Assembly: GCA_009929525.1 (NCBI GenBank)
Contig: SAAH01000028.1
Location: forward strand, 1 to 37,734
From: Clostridia bacterium
GTDB lineage: Bacteria > Bacillota > Clostridia > Lachnospirales > Lachnospiraceae
Reading direction: 5' to 3'
Length of the DNA: 37,734 nt
Both the position numbers and the translations under genes were made by a program. The first letter of the stretch is position 1. The number at the start of each line of letters is the position of its first letter. This document shows positions 1 to 8,132 of the stretch, in pieces. The notes under the pieces were generated by a model, which saw only the letters and a list, made by a program, of their open reading frames with translations, ran no database searches and was not told where the DNA came from.

Positions 1-126
1 AGGGAAAACTCACTCACAGAAAAGTTAGTGTTTATAAGGGGTTGCTGAGAATTTAATAATAAAATATAACAGTTTTTGTATCCCTTAAATTATGTCATTG
101 CTCAATCGCAATTTATGGAGGGCGGT

Positions 127-171
127 ATGGAAATTGAATTAGTCAAATGCCTATCCATTAACGAGTATTGA
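127..171 (+). CDS. possible 14-codon ORF or gene stump
   Basis: An ATG preceded by a good ribosome binding site (GGAGGG at 117-122) opens a 14-codon frame, MEIELVKCLSINEY, that stops at 169-171. The stop lies at the left edge of the 40-bp palindrome at 166-205. It could be a leader peptide for the ATPase gene, or the first codons of an older gene truncated when the palindrome arrived. I do not recognise the peptide. The ribosome site is the only positive evidence. Confidence 0.2.
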   Translation: MEIELVKCLSINEY

Positions 172-205
172 AAAGCAAGGGTAAAATTACCCTTGCTTTT
201 CAATA
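166..205. repeat. 40-bp near-perfect palindrome, copy 1
   Basis: The arm TATTGAAAAGCAAGGGTAA is followed by two bases and then its exact reverse complement, giving a 19-bp stem with almost no loop. It lies directly upstream of the -35 box of the ATPase promoter. A second copy, 33 of 40 positions identical by my count, lies at 240-279. The extreme symmetry suggests a protein-binding operator or a cruciform-forming site rather than a terminator, because no T-run follows it. Confidence 0.85.
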
Positions 206-211
206 TGACAG

Positions 212-240
212 TTTACTTTGTTTTATGCGTGATGTATAAT
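212..240 (+). promoter_or_regulatory. promoter of the AAA ATPase gene
   Basis: A TTTACT -35 box (212-217) and a perfect TATAAT -10 box (235-240) are separated by 17 bases. Transcription should start near 247, inside the second palindrome. This argues against translation from the ATG at 242 and supports the start at 296. Confidence 0.7.
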
Positions 241-279
241 AATGAAAAATGAGGGTAAAATAACCCTTGGATTTCAATA
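240..279. repeat. 40-bp degenerate palindrome, copy 2
   Basis: This copy starts at the last base of the -10 box and ends just before the ATPase ribosome binding site (282-288). It keeps the core of copy 1 (GGGTAAAAT, CCCTTG, TTTCAATA), but several arm positions differ, so its own symmetry is weaker. It would lie at the start of the mRNA. Repressor binding here or hairpin formation in the transcript could both reduce ATPase expression. Confidence 0.7.
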
Positions 280-295
280 TAGCGGAGGCGATTAT

Positions 296-1549
296 ATGTT
301 AATCAGCAGAGACAAATATTTAGATGCATTAAAGATAAGAATGAATAATAATATGATTAAGGTCATAACTGGAATCAGAAGATGCGGCAAGTCATATTTG
401 GTATTTAAGATTTTTTACAGTTTCTTGCTAGAGAGTGGAGTGCCGGAAGATCACATTATTAAAATTGAGCTAGATCAAAGAAAGAATAGAGAGTATAGAA
501 ATCCTGATAAGATTCTTGACTATATTGATTCATTGATAAACGACGATAACCAATACTATGTTTTGTTAGATGAAGTCCAGATGCTAAATGAATTTGAAGA
601 AGTACTTAATTCACTTTTGCATATTGATAATGTAGATGTATATGTAACCGGGAGCAATTCGAGATTTTTATCAAAAGACATTATTACTGAATTTAGGGGA
701 CGTGGCGATGAAGTACATGTTTATCCATTATCATTTAAAGAGTTTATGGAAGCATATGATGGTGATATCTACAAAGGATGGGCAGAATATGTGACCTATG
801 GTGGTCTTCCATTAACAGTAACAATGAAGACCGATGAGCAGAAGGCACAGTACCTAACCACACTCTTTAGTGAAACATATATAAAAGATATCATTGAACG
901 AAATCACATTGAAAAAGAGCAGGAATTAAATGATTTGATTAATGTAATAGCATCTACGATTGGAGCATTATCCAATCCATCCAAAATAGAAGCAACATTT
1001 AGAAGTGTAATACAATCAGATATTAGTTTAAATACAATTAGGCATTATATCGAATATTTAAAAGATGCATTTGTCATAAATGAAGCGCAAAGATACGATG
1101 TAAAAGGCAGAAAATATATAGGAACTCCGGTTAAATACTATTTCGAAGATATTGGTCTACGTAATGCCAGATTAGGATTCCGACAGGTGGAAGAAACTCA
1201 TATCATGGAAAATATAATCTACAATGAACTTAGAATGCGTGGATTTCAAGTGGATGTCGGTGTAGTGCAGAAAAGAGAGAAAAATGAGGAAGGTGTATTT
1301 ACAAAAAAACAATTAGAGATAGACTTTATAGCCAATCAGGGAAGCAGAAGATATTATATTCAATCAGCATTTAGCCTTCCCGACGCAGAGAAAATGAAGC
1401 AAGAAAAAGCATCATTAATTAATGTATCAGATTCATTTAAAAAAATAATTGTTATAAAAGATGTAATAAATGTTAGACATGATGAAGATGGAATCACAAT
1501 AATAAGTATATACGATTTCTTGTTAAATGACGGTAGCATGGAAATGTAG
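296..1549 (+). CDS. AAA ATPase with DUF4143 domain
   Basis: A 417-residue protein of the AAA_14/DUF4143 family, whose cellular role is not established. The Walker A motif GIRRCGKS lies at residues 26-33 and Walker B (VLLDEVQ, D92-E93) follows. The C-terminal third carries the EIDFIANQ segment, which resembles the restriction-endonuclease-like fold of this family. The usual ExK is replaced by YIQSAF, so nuclease activity is doubtful. The start at 296 is chosen because AGCGGAGGCG precedes it at good spacing; the upstream ATG at 242 lies inside the palindrome and before the likely transcription start. The gene is visibly more AT-rich than the carbohydrate genes beside it, which suggests acquisition from elsewhere. 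It is the only gene in its patch and is followed by unusual repeats. Confidence 0.9.
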   Translation: MLISRDKYLDALKIRMNNNMIKVITGIRRCGKSYLVFKIFYSFLLESGVPEDHIIKIELDQRKNREYRNPDKILDYIDSLINDDNQYYVLLDEVQMLNEFEEVLNSLLHIDNVDVYVTGSNSRFLSKDIITEFRGRGDEVHVYPLSFKEFMEAYDGDIYKGWAEYVTYGGLPLTVTMKTDEQKAQYLTTLFSETYIKDIIERNHIEKEQELNDLINVIASTIGALSNPSKIEATFRSVIQSDISLNTIRHYIEYLKDAFVINEAQRYDVKGRKYIGTPVKYYFEDIGLRNARLGFRQVEETHIMENIIYNELRMRGFQVDVGVVQKREKNEEGVFTKKQLEIDFIANQGSRRYYIQSAFSLPDAEKMKQEKASLINVSDSFKKIIVIKDVINVRHDEDGITIISIYDFLLNDGSMEM

Positions 1550-1554
1550 ACATA

Positions 1555-1899
1555 GACGACTTCCAGATTGTCGAGCAGACGAACTGGATCAACAAATCAG
1601 ACTTGTGTAAGCTAGTTACATCCGTATGCTGCATTTACCTGGAATCCGAGAAAATTGTGGCCACTTACAGGTAATATCAAATAAGCTAAGTTACATTTTA
1701 CTGTAATTTACCGGGAAAACGAGCAATTAATGGCAGTCTTCCCGGTAATTGGTCAGTCATGATTTCATATTTTGCTGGTATTTACCCGGAAAACAAGCAA
1801 ATAACGGCAGAGTTCCAGGTATTGGTCAGGCACGAATTTATGTTTTGCGATTATTTACCTGTAACATAGGTAAGTGCGAAAAATTTACAGGAAGTCGTC
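1555..1899. repeat. tandem ~73-bp hairpin repeats between 10-bp inverted ends
   Basis: Between GACGACTTCC (1555-1564) and its exact reverse complement GGAAGTCGTC (1890-1899) lie about 3.5 degenerate tandem units. The motif ATTTACC recurs with its TTTA at 1634, 1707, 1781 and 1854 (periods 73, 74, 73). Each unit can fold on itself and the arms change together: TTACCTG/CAGGTAA in unit 1, TTACCGGGAA/TTCCCGGTAA in unit 2, a weaker TTACCCGGAA/TTCCAGGTAT in unit 3 and TTACCT/AGGTAA in the last. Paired changes suggest that the fold is kept. No credible gene lies here. One frame after the ATPase stop (1549-1674) stays open for about 41 codons and could be a gene remnant. Confidence 0.65.
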
Positions 1900-1935
1900 G
1901 TGTGCCAATGCACATCCCCCGCCTTCCAACACACA

Positions 1936-2212
1936 GCCTGCCAGTGATGCTCTGCCGGTGGCTCCAGGAGGTGCCAGTAAGGCATCGGGCTCGAGCTGCT
2001 AAAAATCAAGCAGAAAAACGGCAGCTTTCGCAGGATGATATGTGCTTCACCAAAGCACATATCAAAGCCATCTGAGGTGCGTATGCATCAGCATACGTGC
2101 CGAATATGGCTGATTCCTGCGAAAGCTGCCGCTTTTTTGCTTAGATTTTTACAGCGAGAATCCTGCCTTACCGGCACCTCCTGGAGCCGCCGGCAGAGCA
2201 TCACTGGCAGGC
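1936..2212. repeat. 277-bp imperfect palindrome (branched foldback)
   Basis: The outer arms (1936-1984 and 2164-2212) match at 47 of 49 positions when one is reversed and complemented. The inner arms (about 1985-2036 and 2112-2163) also pair, ending in a perfect stretch around CGGCAGCTTTCGCAGGA. The apex holds two further hairpins: GATATGTGCTT with its complement (2037-2063), and an AGCCAT/ATGGCT stem enclosing CGTATGC-ATCA-GCATACG (2066-2111). RNA from either strand should fold into a long rod ending in two loops. It lies between the convergent ATPase and hydrolase genes, so it probably ends transcripts from both. It may also be a mobile foldback element or a structured RNA. Confidence 0.8.
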
Positions 2213-2233
2213 GTCCTCCCTACTCACTACTCA

Positions 2234-4333
2234 CTACTCATCCGCGCTGTTCTCCCCCCAATGTAAAAGCAAAATAAACAATCCCCCCTGCACCGTCCTA
2301 TTCTGAAAACACTCCGCTACCGCCTTCTCCGTATGATACCAATCCGGGAACGGTGCTCTTCTGTCCATATCGCACACCGCATCCCACATTGCATCAATAA
2401 TAGCCCTGCGATATTCCTCATTTTCACTCAAAGTCACCGTCCACATCTCCCAGTCACTCTTTGTATAATCGCATCTCGAATCTAATGGTACTCCATACGG
2501 ATTCATCTTCGTCAGATAATAAGCGATCTCCGTCTTGGCAATCTTCTCATCAAAGATATCAAGTCCCAGCATCTTATCCCACACGAGATTATATTTCAGA
2601 CTCCAGCTCTCCTCACTATCAAAGGTAAGACGATAGTGATCTCCCGCAAAGGCTTCTTTTTCCCATGCCACTGCCAACTCCCTTGCCTTGGCAAAATATC
2701 CTGCTGCCTTGTCAGTCTCTCCCATCTGTTCAAGAAGCTGTGCCCACGCTGCGATTCCCAGGATCCCCTTGATCGCCAGATTACAATTATGTGCCAGATG
2801 TCCGGCAAAGTCATCCGTACAAAGCTGATTTTCCGGGTCCCAACCGATCCTCACCAGATAATCTGCCCACCGTGTAAGGATTTCTTTATGTTTCTCAGCA
2901 TAAGCATGACTTCCCTCCGCCTTACAGATCGCTGCCACGCTAAGAAGCATATTTCCGCACTCTTCCACAGGCATCTGATAGTATTCCTGCAATACATTGA
3001 TTTTCCGGTCCAGGCCATAGACCTGACCATTCGCCAGAGGATACTGTCCCACATCATGGGGTGCATACTCAAATGGCCATCTTCCCGTTCCCACATAATA
3101 GAAGATAGCATTGATCATCCCCTCCACCAGCTGTGGACAATACTTCAGGTACAGCGGAATCGAAGGGTACGTTACGTCCACAGTTCCGATGCAGCCATTG
3201 CTGTAACACTCTTTAGAGAAAAACAACAGCTCGCCGTCTGCTTCGATCAGCTTATGGGCAGCGATCGTCTGGCGATATGCAAGACTCAGGATATCACAAT
3301 ATTTCTGTCCATATACCATAGCCTCAGCTTTCAGCTCCTCATCAAATGCAGCTGCCCTTTCAAGCACATCTCCATATCCATCCACAGCCGCTTTCAACAT
3401 CTCATCAAAAGTCTCCCCATCCTTCTTCCAGTATGCATCTGCATTTTGTCCAAAGTACTGGATCGAGTGGATATCGTCATAAGAAATGCAGACCATTCCC
3501 TCAGCCTTATTCTCCACTGAAACTTCATATTCTTTCCATGCGCCAAGTGCAGGATATCCCTCTTTGACCGCTTGATCGAGTTCTACATTTTCAGATATGA
3601 TTCCTTCTGATCCAAGGGCAGTTCCAATCTTTTTATCAAATTCCGGCAGCCTGCTCTCTTGCCCTGTCCATCTTCCGACCCACCGTTTTTTATCCTCTGT
3701 ATTCAATATCATATAACGATGATCCGGTGCACTAAGATGCAGCCAGCCCCAATCGATACGCATATCATCACCGGATTTTGTCAGCATATCCTTTTCACCG
3801 CGTCCACAAAATATTCCATTTGCATCTGCTCCAAAGCGCACTCTCTGATCACTGCTGTTGACTGCCGCCTCTGATGTGATATCCAGATATACTCCTACTT
3901 TATGGGCCTTTGTATCACTATCATCCTTTACGCTCACCTGATAATTGATGAACGAAACCGGACGGCTCATGAGTTTCAGATCATCCAGCAGGAGTGGCGA
4001 GCAAAATTCAAGTTTCAGACATACGATTCCATTTTCAAAAATATATGTGGTTTTTGTCGGTGTTATGTCAACCGATATTTGCTGCAGATGCTCCGGCTCC
4101 ATGAAATATTTTTCACTGTTCAATTCTGTCTTTCCCATGAATCCATACCATACGCCATCCATCTTCAGATAACCGGTAAGTGCACTCCTTGTCCCCGTCC
4201 AGTGACGAGGTGCATCGTCATACAGATGATCCGAGAAGGACCATATATTCAGATGCGGATCCGCCGTGATAAGCGGCACTGCTCTTGGCGCAAACTTCTC
4301 TCTTGTTGTTTCCCTTCCTGTTTCTCTACTCAT
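2234..4333 (-). CDS. glutaminase-A-like family hydrolase (DUF4965/DUF1793 type)
   Basis: A protein of about 699 residues resembling the family annotated as glutaminase A in fungi and DUF4964/DUF5127/DUF4965/DUF1793 in bacteria. The N-terminal half looks beta-rich. The C-terminal half looks like an alpha/alpha barrel and has the family signature WPFEYAPHDVGQYPLANG. No signal peptide is seen, so it probably acts in the cytoplasm. The start at 4333 is chosen because GGGAGGGAGA precedes it; an extension to 4390 lacks such a site. It is the last gene of the sugar operon, behind a GH2 enzyme and ABC permeases. That context suggests action on a glycan fragment or glycoconjugate rather than on glutamine, but its substrate is unknown. 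Family assignment is fairly sure; function is not. Confidence 0.75.
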   Translation of the reverse strand: MSRETGRETTREKFAPRAVPLITADPHLNIWSFSDHLYDDAPRHWTGTRSALTGYLKMDGVWYGFMGKTELNSEKYFMEPEHLQQISVDITPTKTTYIFENGIVCLKLEFCSPLLLDDLKLMSRPVSFINYQVSVKDDSDTKAHKVGVYLDITSEAAVNSSDQRVRFGADANGIFCGRGEKDMLTKSGDDMRIDWGWLHLSAPDHRYMILNTEDKKRWVGRWTGQESRLPEFDKKIGTALGSEGIISENVELDQAVKEGYPALGAWKEYEVSVENKAEGMVCISYDDIHSIQYFGQNADAYWKKDGETFDEMLKAAVDGYGDVLERAAAFDEELKAEAMVYGQKYCDILSLAYRQTIAAHKLIEADGELLFFSKECYSNGCIGTVDVTYPSIPLYLKYCPQLVEGMINAIFYYVGTGRWPFEYAPHDVGQYPLANGQVYGLDRKINVLQEYYQMPVEECGNMLLSVAAICKAEGSHAYAEKHKEILTRWADYLVRIGWDPENQLCTDDFAGHLAHNCNLAIKGILGIAAWAQLLEQMGETDKAAGYFAKARELAVAWEKEAFAGDHYRLTFDSEESWSLKYNLVWDKMLGLDIFDEKIAKTEIAYYLTKMNPYGVPLDSRCDYTKSDWEMWTVTLSENEEYRRAIIDAMWDAVCDMDRRAPFPDWYHTEKAVAECFQNRTVQGGLFILLLHWGENSADE

Positions 4334-4372
4334 TTTTCTCTCCCTCCCCCGATAACTACCTTCCGGGAACCC

Positions 4373-4424
4373 GAGAAATGGGCAATGCAATCACCCTCTC
4401 AGATATTACATTACCCATTTTCTC
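4373..4424. repeat. imperfect inverted repeat between the two hydrolase genes
   Basis: GAGAAATGGGCAATG (4373-4387) faces CATTACCCATTTTCTC (4409-4424), forming a long imperfect hairpin between the GH2 gene and the last gene of the operon. No clear T-run follows on the minus strand. It could be an mRNA-processing or stability structure, or a partial terminator that lowers expression of the last gene. Confidence 0.45.
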
Positions 4425-4476
4425 TAACTATATCTGCGTATACTGCCGTTGTACCTACTGCACATCAGAAGTTTTC

Positions 4477-6276
4477 CTACATAAATGATCTCCAATAACC
4501 AATCTTACGCTCATTGATTTCTTTGATCACTTCCGGCTCAACCTTGAAGTTACGATCCATGTCCATCAGACCATTGATCTCCTGCTGCACATCAGATACC
4601 TGTGTATAACAGAATCCACATATATATGGCACTTCCTTAACTCCAGTAGTAATCTCATCAAATCTCCTGATGAACTCTTCTTTTGTATTTACTTTGTTTC
4701 CATATCCCCATCCGGAATCATCATTATTGAATGCTATTCCACCGTACTCACTGATAAGGACAGGCTGTCCTTTATACTTATACCCATTTGCCATTGCTGA
4801 CTTATGATTGCTGTGATAAACCTCTGTTGTCAGGATCTCATCTTTGTATTCGATGTATCTTTCTTTGAATATTTCTCCTACTTCTTCATAATCATGAAGA
4901 GTGATGATGTCAGATACTGTATGTTCCCATCCATCATTGACAACTACCGGACGATGTTTGTCGATACTCTTTGTCAGATGATAAATACTCTCTGTAAAAT
5001 GCTGCTCCATGCGCTCCGTCTCCACACGGCTGATCCCCCATGATTCATTAAATGGAGTCCAGGTGATGATACATGGATGATTGTAGTTCTGTCTTACGAT
5101 CTCAAGCCATTCTTTTGTGAATTCTTCCACTGCATAATCAGAATATTGATAAGCAGAAGCCACCTCGCTCCATACCAGCATGCCCTTCACATCGCACCAG
5201 TATAAGAATCTCTCATCTTCTACTTTCTGATGCTTTCTAAGTCCGTTATATCCCAGTGCATGGATCTTATCAATATCCTCGATCAATGCCTCCTCGCTTG
5301 GAGGTGTCAGATGAGAATCTTTCCAGTATCCCTGATCCAGGATCAGTCTCTGGTACAGCGGTCTGCCATTCAGCAGGATGTTCGGTCCATCAATGCGAAT
5401 CTCACGCATAGCAAAGTAAGAACCAACTTCATCCACTATCTCATCCTTATAAACAACCCGGAATTCTACATCATACAGACTCGGATCCTCCGGTGTCCAT
5501 GGTTTCAATGCCCACTCAAATCCTCTCGGATTCTGCACCTGCATATCGATCCTCGTTTTTACATGTCCTGTAACGATTGCTGTAAAGGTACGGTTAATGA
5601 ACTCGCCATCAAAAGTAATGACCGTTTCCACCATCAGATCAGGTCCATGCATACACTCCGGTGCTTTCACATCGAATTCCATTTCCATGGAAAGTTCCTC
5701 CATATTCGGAGTCATCTTCACATAATCCAGGCTGATCTTCGGCACATACTCTGTCCATACAGTTTTCCAGATACCGGTTGTCTGCACATACCAGCATGCA
5801 AAATTCTCATTCAGCCAACGCTGCTTTCCACGAGGCTGCTGTGTATCAAAAGAATCCTCCACTTTCACAACCAGTTCATTGTCGCCATCTTTTACAAGAT
5901 TCGTGATATCAAAGGAAAATCTGCTGTAGCCGCCTCTATGGCTTCCCGCATACTGCCCATTGACCCAAAGCTTTGTAACAAAATCGCTTCCCTCAAAATG
6001 AAGGATAAAATTATTCTTTTCCAGCTTGCTGCTGTCCACGACAATTGTTTTCTTATACCAGATATTATCATGTCTGGTCTCATCCTGAATGCCGCTAAGC
6101 TTTGTCTCATAGGTAAATGGAACCTGGATCACTTTTTGTGCCTCGAAGTTCTCATACCATTTGTCTTTCTCTCCCTGATCGGCATCATCAAAAGCAAAGT
6201 CCCAGCTGCCATTCAGATTTTCCCAGTCTTTTCTTACAAACTGTGGTCTTGGATAATCCTTAATATAACATTTCAT
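4477..6276 (-). CDS. glycoside hydrolase family 2 (beta-galactosidase/glucuronidase-like)
   Basis: A 599-residue GH2 enzyme. An N-terminal sugar-binding jelly-roll domain (about residues 1-180) and an immunoglobulin-like domain precede the TIM barrel. The acid/base glutamate lies in TPFNESWG (E411) and the likely nucleophile in LISEYGG (E510). At 599 residues it is nearer in size to beta-glucuronidases and short beta-galactosidases than to LacZ. No signal peptide is seen, so it should cleave an imported oligosaccharide in the cytoplasm. The ATG at 6276 has GGAGGG upstream, placed inside the last codons of the acyltransferase gene, so the two are probably translationally coupled; a TTG one codon earlier is possible. 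The exact sugar specificity cannot be read from the sequence. Confidence 0.9.
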   Translation of the reverse strand: MKCYIKDYPRPQFVRKDWENLNGSWDFAFDDADQGEKDKWYENFEAQKVIQVPFTYETKLSGIQDETRHDNIWYKKTIVVDSSKLEKNNFILHFEGSDFVTKLWVNGQYAGSHRGGYSRFSFDITNLVKDGDNELVVKVEDSFDTQQPRGKQRWLNENFACWYVQTTGIWKTVWTEYVPKISLDYVKMTPNMEELSMEMEFDVKAPECMHGPDLMVETVITFDGEFINRTFTAIVTGHVKTRIDMQVQNPRGFEWALKPWTPEDPSLYDVEFRVVYKDEIVDEVGSYFAMREIRIDGPNILLNGRPLYQRLILDQGYWKDSHLTPPSEEALIEDIDKIHALGYNGLRKHQKVEDERFLYWCDVKGMLVWSEVASAYQYSDYAVEEFTKEWLEIVRQNYNHPCIITWTPFNESWGISRVETERMEQHFTESIYHLTKSIDKHRPVVVNDGWEHTVSDIITLHDYEEVGEIFKERYIEYKDEILTTEVYHSNHKSAMANGYKYKGQPVLISEYGGIAFNNDDSGWGYGNKVNTKEEFIRRFDEITTGVKEVPYICGFCYTQVSDVQQEINGLMDMDRNFKVEPEVIKEINERKIGYWRSFM

Positions 6277-6281
6277 CAATG

Positions 6282-7301
6282 CTATCCCTCCGTTATTTTC
6301 TCTTTTTTTCTAGTATTCTTCAGCTGTCCCAGATATGGGATCAGCAGTAGGATCATAATAAAGAATGCATATGCATACACTTCGGAACGGAAACTGAAGT
6401 TTGATCCATCCAAAGCAAATATCAGTATATTGCTCAGAAGCAGGTAATAAAGCGAATCCTGTCCCGTTCTTTCCAGATACCCAGACACAATCTCCACTGC
6501 CTTGTTGTTCTCCCGGCGTTTTGCCGCCCAGCATGACAGCAGAAAATACAAATATACAAAGACGCAACCGCCACAGATAAAAAATAATGACGGTGGAAAT
6601 CTTTCAGGAAGATATCCCTCACGAATGTACTGCCACCAGCATGGAATCCCTACTGCTATTGTACCAATCATCAGCCAAATATTCCACTTGATTTCTTTTT
6701 TACACATCCACACACCCGCTGCAAAGAACACCCCGTACTGCAGTACCGGAAATGTGGTAAAATCTCTGGATCCTGTAAAAAGAGCCAGCCAGGAATTATG
6801 AATGCTGTCGTATGGTATAAAGCAGGAAACAGCACTTATCGCTACGATCACCCCAAGAATTATCCCATTCATGCGCTTCATCAACGGGAAAACCGCTATT
6901 CCCACAAACAATATAGCCGCAAATGACACCAAAAATTCTGACCACCCTGGATACTTTTTCAACAAAAGTACCTCCGTGATAAACTTCCACTGAAAGATTT
7001 TCTCTTCTACAAAAGCTACATAAGCAATGCCGGATATATAAAATGCTATCAATATGCGAACCGCATTTTTTCCCATTTTCCGTGCACTTATCCCCCAATT
7101 TTTTTGATAGTATGCCAGATTGCCCACGTAGCCAAAGCAAAACAGAAATCCCGAAAAGGTTGCTATATTTATCACATCTCTGAGAACCTTTTGCACACCC
7201 TGCTCTTCCATACCAAAGAACTGTATACAGTGGCATAGTATCATGGTGATCGTCAAAATCCCCTTGAAGATATCAATCTCACTTCTCCTCTTACCCATCA
7301 T
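6282..7301 (-). CDS. integral membrane acyltransferase-like protein
   Basis: A 339-residue, highly hydrophobic protein with about ten predicted membrane segments. Its N-terminal pattern (RRSEIDIFKGILTITMILCHCIQFFG) is like acyltransferase_3/DUF1624 enzymes, where a conserved histidine follows the first helix (here HCIQF). Such proteins move acyl groups onto sugars or cell-envelope glycans. Its start overlaps the region of the permease stop (AAAGGG and the stop codon come immediately before), and its own last codons contain the GH2 ribosome site, so it is a true member of the operon. It could modify the transported glycan or the cell wall. A second in-frame ATG at 7298 is an equally possible start. 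Confidence 0.7.
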   Translation of the reverse strand: MMGKRRSEIDIFKGILTITMILCHCIQFFGMEEQGVQKVLRDVINIATFSGFLFCFGYVGNLAYYQKNWGISARKMGKNAVRILIAFYISGIAYVAFVEEKIFQWKFITEVLLLKKYPGWSEFLVSFAAILFVGIAVFPLMKRMNGIILGVIVAISAVSCFIPYDSIHNSWLALFTGSRDFTTFPVLQYGVFFAAGVWMCKKEIKWNIWLMIGTIAVGIPCWWQYIREGYLPERFPPSLFFICGGCVFVYLYFLLSCWAAKRRENNKAVEIVSGYLERTGQDSLYYLLLSNILIFALDGSNFSFRSEVYAYAFFIMILLLIPYLGQLKNTRKKEKITEG

Positions 7302-7303
7302 TT

Positions 7304-8131
7304 TTACCCTTTAACTGCTCCGGTCATCATACCGGCTACAATCTGTTTCTCAAAAATAATATACATAATGATCATCGGAAGCGACGCCACCATGCTGGCT
7401 GTCAAAGGTTTTACATAATCCACCGTATATGTTCCCGCAAAAGTAGGAATACCTACCGGGAGGGTAAACAGTTCATTACTCATAGCACACAGCAACGGCC
7501 ACAAATAATTGTTCCAGCTTCCTACAAAAGCAAAGATACATACCGTCGCAATGATCGTTTTAGAAAGCGGAAGCACAATCTTGAAGAAAGTAGTAACCTC
7601 TCCGCCGCCATCGATCTTCACTGCTTCCAGAAGCTCATTCGGAAGGCTTCTAAAAAACGTTACCATAATGATCAGGTTCATAGATCCCGCTATAGACGGC
7701 AAGATCATACCGGCATAGCTGTCGATCAGATGCATCTGATTCACTGTGATAAAAAGAGGAACGATCGTAGCTTCTCCAGGAACCATAAGTCCAAGAAGGA
7801 AATACATAAAGAACACGCCACTTCCCTTAAATGGAAGTTTTGCGATCGCATATGCTGCCATTGCTGAGAACATCACAGTCAAGACCGTAACGATCAAGGC
7901 GATCACAAGACTGTTGATCAGCCATGTAGGAACCGATGAATTCATGATAATATCCGGATAGTTCGAAAATGTATACGGAGGAGTGAACCAGTCTATAACT
8001 GATTTGATCTGTTTTCCTTCGTGCTGCAATGAAACTGCCAGTGCCCATATGATCGGTCCGATAAAAATAAGCGCAAGCAGAACTGAAATAACATTCATCA
8101 CCCAGTAACCTGGTGTCTTTTTACCTCTCAT
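7304..8131 (-). CDS. carbohydrate ABC transporter permease, MalG/UgpE type
   Basis: A 275-residue inner-membrane permease with six predicted transmembrane segments. The EAA loop that docks the ATPase is at residues 169-187 (EAVKIDGGGEVTTFFKIVLP). It has the length and the C-terminal pattern of the CUT1 MalG branch. It starts one base after the stop of the partner permease. Together with the upstream permease and the lipoprotein it forms an importer for an oligosaccharide. No ATP-binding subunit is encoded nearby, so a shared MsmK/MsiK-type ATPase encoded elsewhere is expected. Confidence 0.95.
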   Translation of the reverse strand: MRGKKTPGYWVMNVISVLLALIFIGPIIWALAVSLQHEGKQIKSVIDWFTPPYTFSNYPDIIMNSSVPTWLINSLVIALIVTVLTVMFSAMAAYAIAKLPFKGSGVFFMYFLLGLMVPGEATIVPLFITVNQMHLIDSYAGMILPSIAGSMNLIIMVTFFRSLPNELLEAVKIDGGGEVTTFFKIVLPLSKTIIATVCIFAFVGSWNNYLWPLLCAMSNELFTLPVGIPTFAGTYTVDYVKPLTASMVASLPMIIMYIIFEKQIVAGMMTGAVKG

Positions 8132-8132
8132 T

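Noticed and set aside
1-126. Left edge of the window
   Set aside because: AT-rich sequence without ORF, promoter or repeat that I could support.
242-295. ATG at 242 as the ATPase start
   Set aside because: It lies within the palindrome just before the predicted transcription start and has no ribosome site. The ATG at 296 has AGCGGAGGCG at correct spacing.
1634-1860. CRISPR-like array
   Set aside because: The units are degenerate along their whole 73-bp length, with no short identical repeats alternating with unique spacers, and no cas genes are present.
2220-2240. Three tandem copies of CTACTCA
   Set aside because: A short microsatellite that covers the stop codon of the hydrolase gene. 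It is too small to support a separate claim.
1749-2277. ORFs of 69-108 codons on both strands in the repeat region
   Set aside because: They lie in hairpin repeats and the foldback, overlap on both strands, and have compositions dictated by the palindromes.
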